A DNA stretch of 64,000 nucleotides from an uncultured Prevotellaceae bacterium. GTDB taxonomy: Bacteria; Bacteroidota; Bacteroidia; Bacteroidales; Muribaculaceae. A model generated the notes under the pieces. That model made no database searches and was not told the DNA's origin. It worked only from the letters and a program-made list of their open reading frames with translations. The stretch spans positions 51,444 to 115,443 of the forward strand of contig ONRP01000004.1 of assembly GCA_900320245.1 (NCBI GenBank), given 5' to 3'. This document shows positions 62,645-64,000 of the stretch, one piece after another. How positions within the stretch are numbered: position 1 is the stretch's first letter; every line of letters starts with the position of its first letter. A program made the translations under genes and the position numbers.

Positions 62645-63730
62645 ATGAACGATAAAGTAACATTGATGAAGGGTAACGAAGCCCTCGCCATGGCGATGAT
62701 CCGCTACGGCGCCGACGGATATTTCGGATACCCGATCACTCCGCAGAGTGAGGTGCTTGAGAAACTCGAGGAAGAAATGCCTTGGGAGACTACTGGTATG
62801 GTTGTGCTGCAGGCCGAGAGTGAGGTCGCTGCCATCAACATGGTGTATGGTGGCGCGATGACCGGCAAGGCTGTCTGCACCTCTACCTCCAGCCCTGGTT
62901 TCAGCCTCATGCAGGAGGGCGTGTCCTATCTCGCTGCCAGCGAGGTACCCGCTCTGTTGATCAACGTGCAGCGCGGTGGCCCCGGTCTGGGTACCATCCA
63001 CGCTTCACAGGCCGACTATTTCCAGGCTTGCAAGGGCGGCGGTCACGGTGACTACCACATGATCGTGCTCGCTCCCAGCAGCGTGCAGGAGATGGCCGAC
63101 ATGGTCGCCCTGGGCTTTGACCTGGCTTTCAAGTATCGCTGCGTGTCGATGATTCTCGCCGATGGTACCATCGGTCAACTTATGGAGAAGGTCGTCCTGC
63201 CCGAGCAGCGTCCGCGCCGCACCGATGACGAGATCCGCGAGCAGTGCCCGTGGGCTGTCAACGGCCGCAAGGGCATGCGCCCCAGCAACGTCGTTACTTC
63301 ACTGGAACTCGACGACGACAAGATGGAGGAGAACAACTGGCGTTTCCAGGCTTGCTATCGCGAGATCGAGAAGAACGAGACCCGTTGCGAACTCATCGAC
63401 GTCGAGGACTGCGACTACCTGATTACCGCCTTCGGCACCACCGCACGCGTTGCCATGAAGACGATGGAACTGGCCCGCGCCGAGGGTATCAAGGTCGGCA
63501 TGTTCCGTCCCATCACCCTGTGGCCCTTCCCCGAGAAGCAACTCCGTGAGGCCGCCAAGAACGTTAAGGGCATCCTCTGCGTGGAACTCAACGCCGGCCA
63601 GATGGTCGAGGATGTGAAACTTGCTGTTGAATGCAAGATGCCGGTTGAGCACTATGGCCGCTTCGGTGGTAACGTGCCCACCCCCGACGAACTGTTGAAC
63701 GTACTGAAAGAGAAACTCATTAACAAGTAA
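62645..63730 (+). CDS. vorB: 2-oxoacid:ferredoxin oxidoreductase alpha subunit (VorB type)
   Basis: 361 residues. Motifs: VTLMKGNEALAMAMIRYGAD, GYPITPQSEVLEKLEEEMPW, QAESEVAAINMVYGGAMTGK, TSTSSPGFSLMQEGVSYLAA, and the transketolase C-terminal domain (LITAFGTTARVAMKTMELAR). With VorA it oxidatively decarboxylates branched-chain or other 2-oxoacids to acyl-CoA using ferredoxin. Substrate class (2-oxoisovalerate or 2-oxoglutarate) is inferred from family resemblance only. Confidence 0.93.
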   Translation: MNDKVTLMKGNEALAMAMIRYGADGYFGYPITPQSEVLEKLEEEMPWETTGMVVLQAESEVAAINMVYGGAMTGKAVCTSTSSPGFSLMQEGVSYLAASEVPALLINVQRGGPGLGTIHASQADYFQACKGGGHGDYHMIVLAPSSVQEMADMVALGFDLAFKYRCVSMILADGTIGQLMEKVVLPEQRPRRTDDEIREQCPWAVNGRKGMRPSNVVTSLELDDDKMEENNWRFQACYREIEKNETRCELIDVEDCDYLITAFGTTARVAMKTMELARAEGIKVGMFRPITLWPFPEKQLREAAKNVKGILCVELNAGQMVEDVKLAVECKMPVEHYGRFGGNVPTPDELLNVLKEKLINK

Positions 63731-63738
63731 ATAACGCA

Positions 63739-64000
63739 ATGGAACTTAACGATATCATTAAACCTGAGAACAAGGTCTATGCTGAGCCTAAATTACTGAA
63801 TAGGGTTCATATGCACTATTGCCCTGGTTGCAGCCATGGCGTTGTACACAAACTCGTTGCACAGGTCATCGAGGAAATGGGTGTTGCTGAGAAGACCGTA
63901 GGCGTTTCGCCCGTGGGCTGCGCCGTGTTTGCCTATAACTACATCGACGTGGACTGGGAGGAGGCTCCTCACGGTCGTGCTACCGCGCTGGCTACCGCTG
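63739..64000 (+). CDS. vorA: 2-oxoacid:ferredoxin oxidoreductase TPP subunit (VorA type), 3'-truncated by window edge
   Basis: Starts 8 bp after the vorB stop and runs off the right edge (87 codons visible). The sequence begins MELNDIIKPENKVYAEP and shows the TPP-domain signature YCPGCSHGVVHKLVAQVIEE, then VSPVGCAVFAYNYI. It binds thiamine pyrophosphate for the decarboxylation step. The C-terminal part is not in view. Confidence 0.92.
   Translation, partial: MELNDIIKPENKVYAEPKLLNRVHMHYCPGCSHGVVHKLVAQVIEEMGVAEKTVGVSPVGCAVFAYNYIDVDWEEAPHGRATALATA

Overview
The window comes from a Bacteroidales genome, most likely a gut Prevotellaceae or Muribaculaceae-type organism. The genus is an inference. 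Evidence includes Bacteroidetes promoters (TTG, about 19-21 bp, TAnnTTTG) before most transcription units, a VorD-VorB-VorA 2-oxoacid:ferredoxin oxidoreductase, C10 (streptopain/SpeB-like) cysteine proteases with dockerin tails, a T9SS-like C-terminal tail, putative-porin and OMP_b-brl_3 receptor families and a DUF2461 gene. Coding DNA is GC-rich, apart from one conspicuously AT-rich flippase gene. No tRNA, rRNA, CRISPR array or prophage was seen.

Layout. 1-3608: the end of an RluA-type pseudouridine synthase, a TPR protein, and a small exported TonB-C-domain protein. 3845-14016: four tandem secreted C10 proteases, each with its own promoter and a C-terminal type I dockerin-like domain. 14204-24423: a short surface-glycan operon with a TviC/WbpP-type epimerase, TviB/WbpO-type dehydrogenase, polysaccharide deacetylase, CDP-glycerol-glycerophosphotransferase-family enzyme, two flippases, a GT2 and an FrhB-like iron-sulfur protein. 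24764-30302: a small exported protein, cardiolipin synthase, IspE, GrpE, DnaJ and a second RluA enzyme. 30373-36012, minus strand: two uncharacterised proteins, a MltF/SBP_bac_3-like protein, a class I aminotransferase and a PAS-LuxR regulator.

36253-42564: two paralogous outer-membrane receptors lie either side of a REP-associated tyrosine transposase (RAYT) carrying an unusual C-terminal extension and flanked by matching REP-like hairpins. The upstream regions of both receptors share a conserved element. 42630-44630: a putative porin. 44921-51456: a complete minus-strand efflux operon (TetR, TolC, lipoprotein adaptor, HAE-type RND pump, PII-like protein) with a perfect inverted-repeat operator in its promoter. 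51648-56186: a fifth, 1512-residue C10 protease with three repeated Ig/FnIII-like modules and a T9SS-like tail in place of a dockerin. Its promoter, leader and signal peptide are duplicated before the neighbouring 288-residue exported protein. 57694-62379: DUF2461, a membrane pyrophosphatase and a lipoprotein. 62380-64000: vorD, vorB and the start of vorA.

The main themes are protein secretion and proteolysis (five C10 proteases), cell-surface glycan and outer-membrane functions, and efflux. The items most worth following up are the RAYT fusion with its REP pair, the shared receptor operator, the duplicated promoter and signal-peptide cassette, the TetR operator, and the mixed dockerin/T9SS tails within one protease family.
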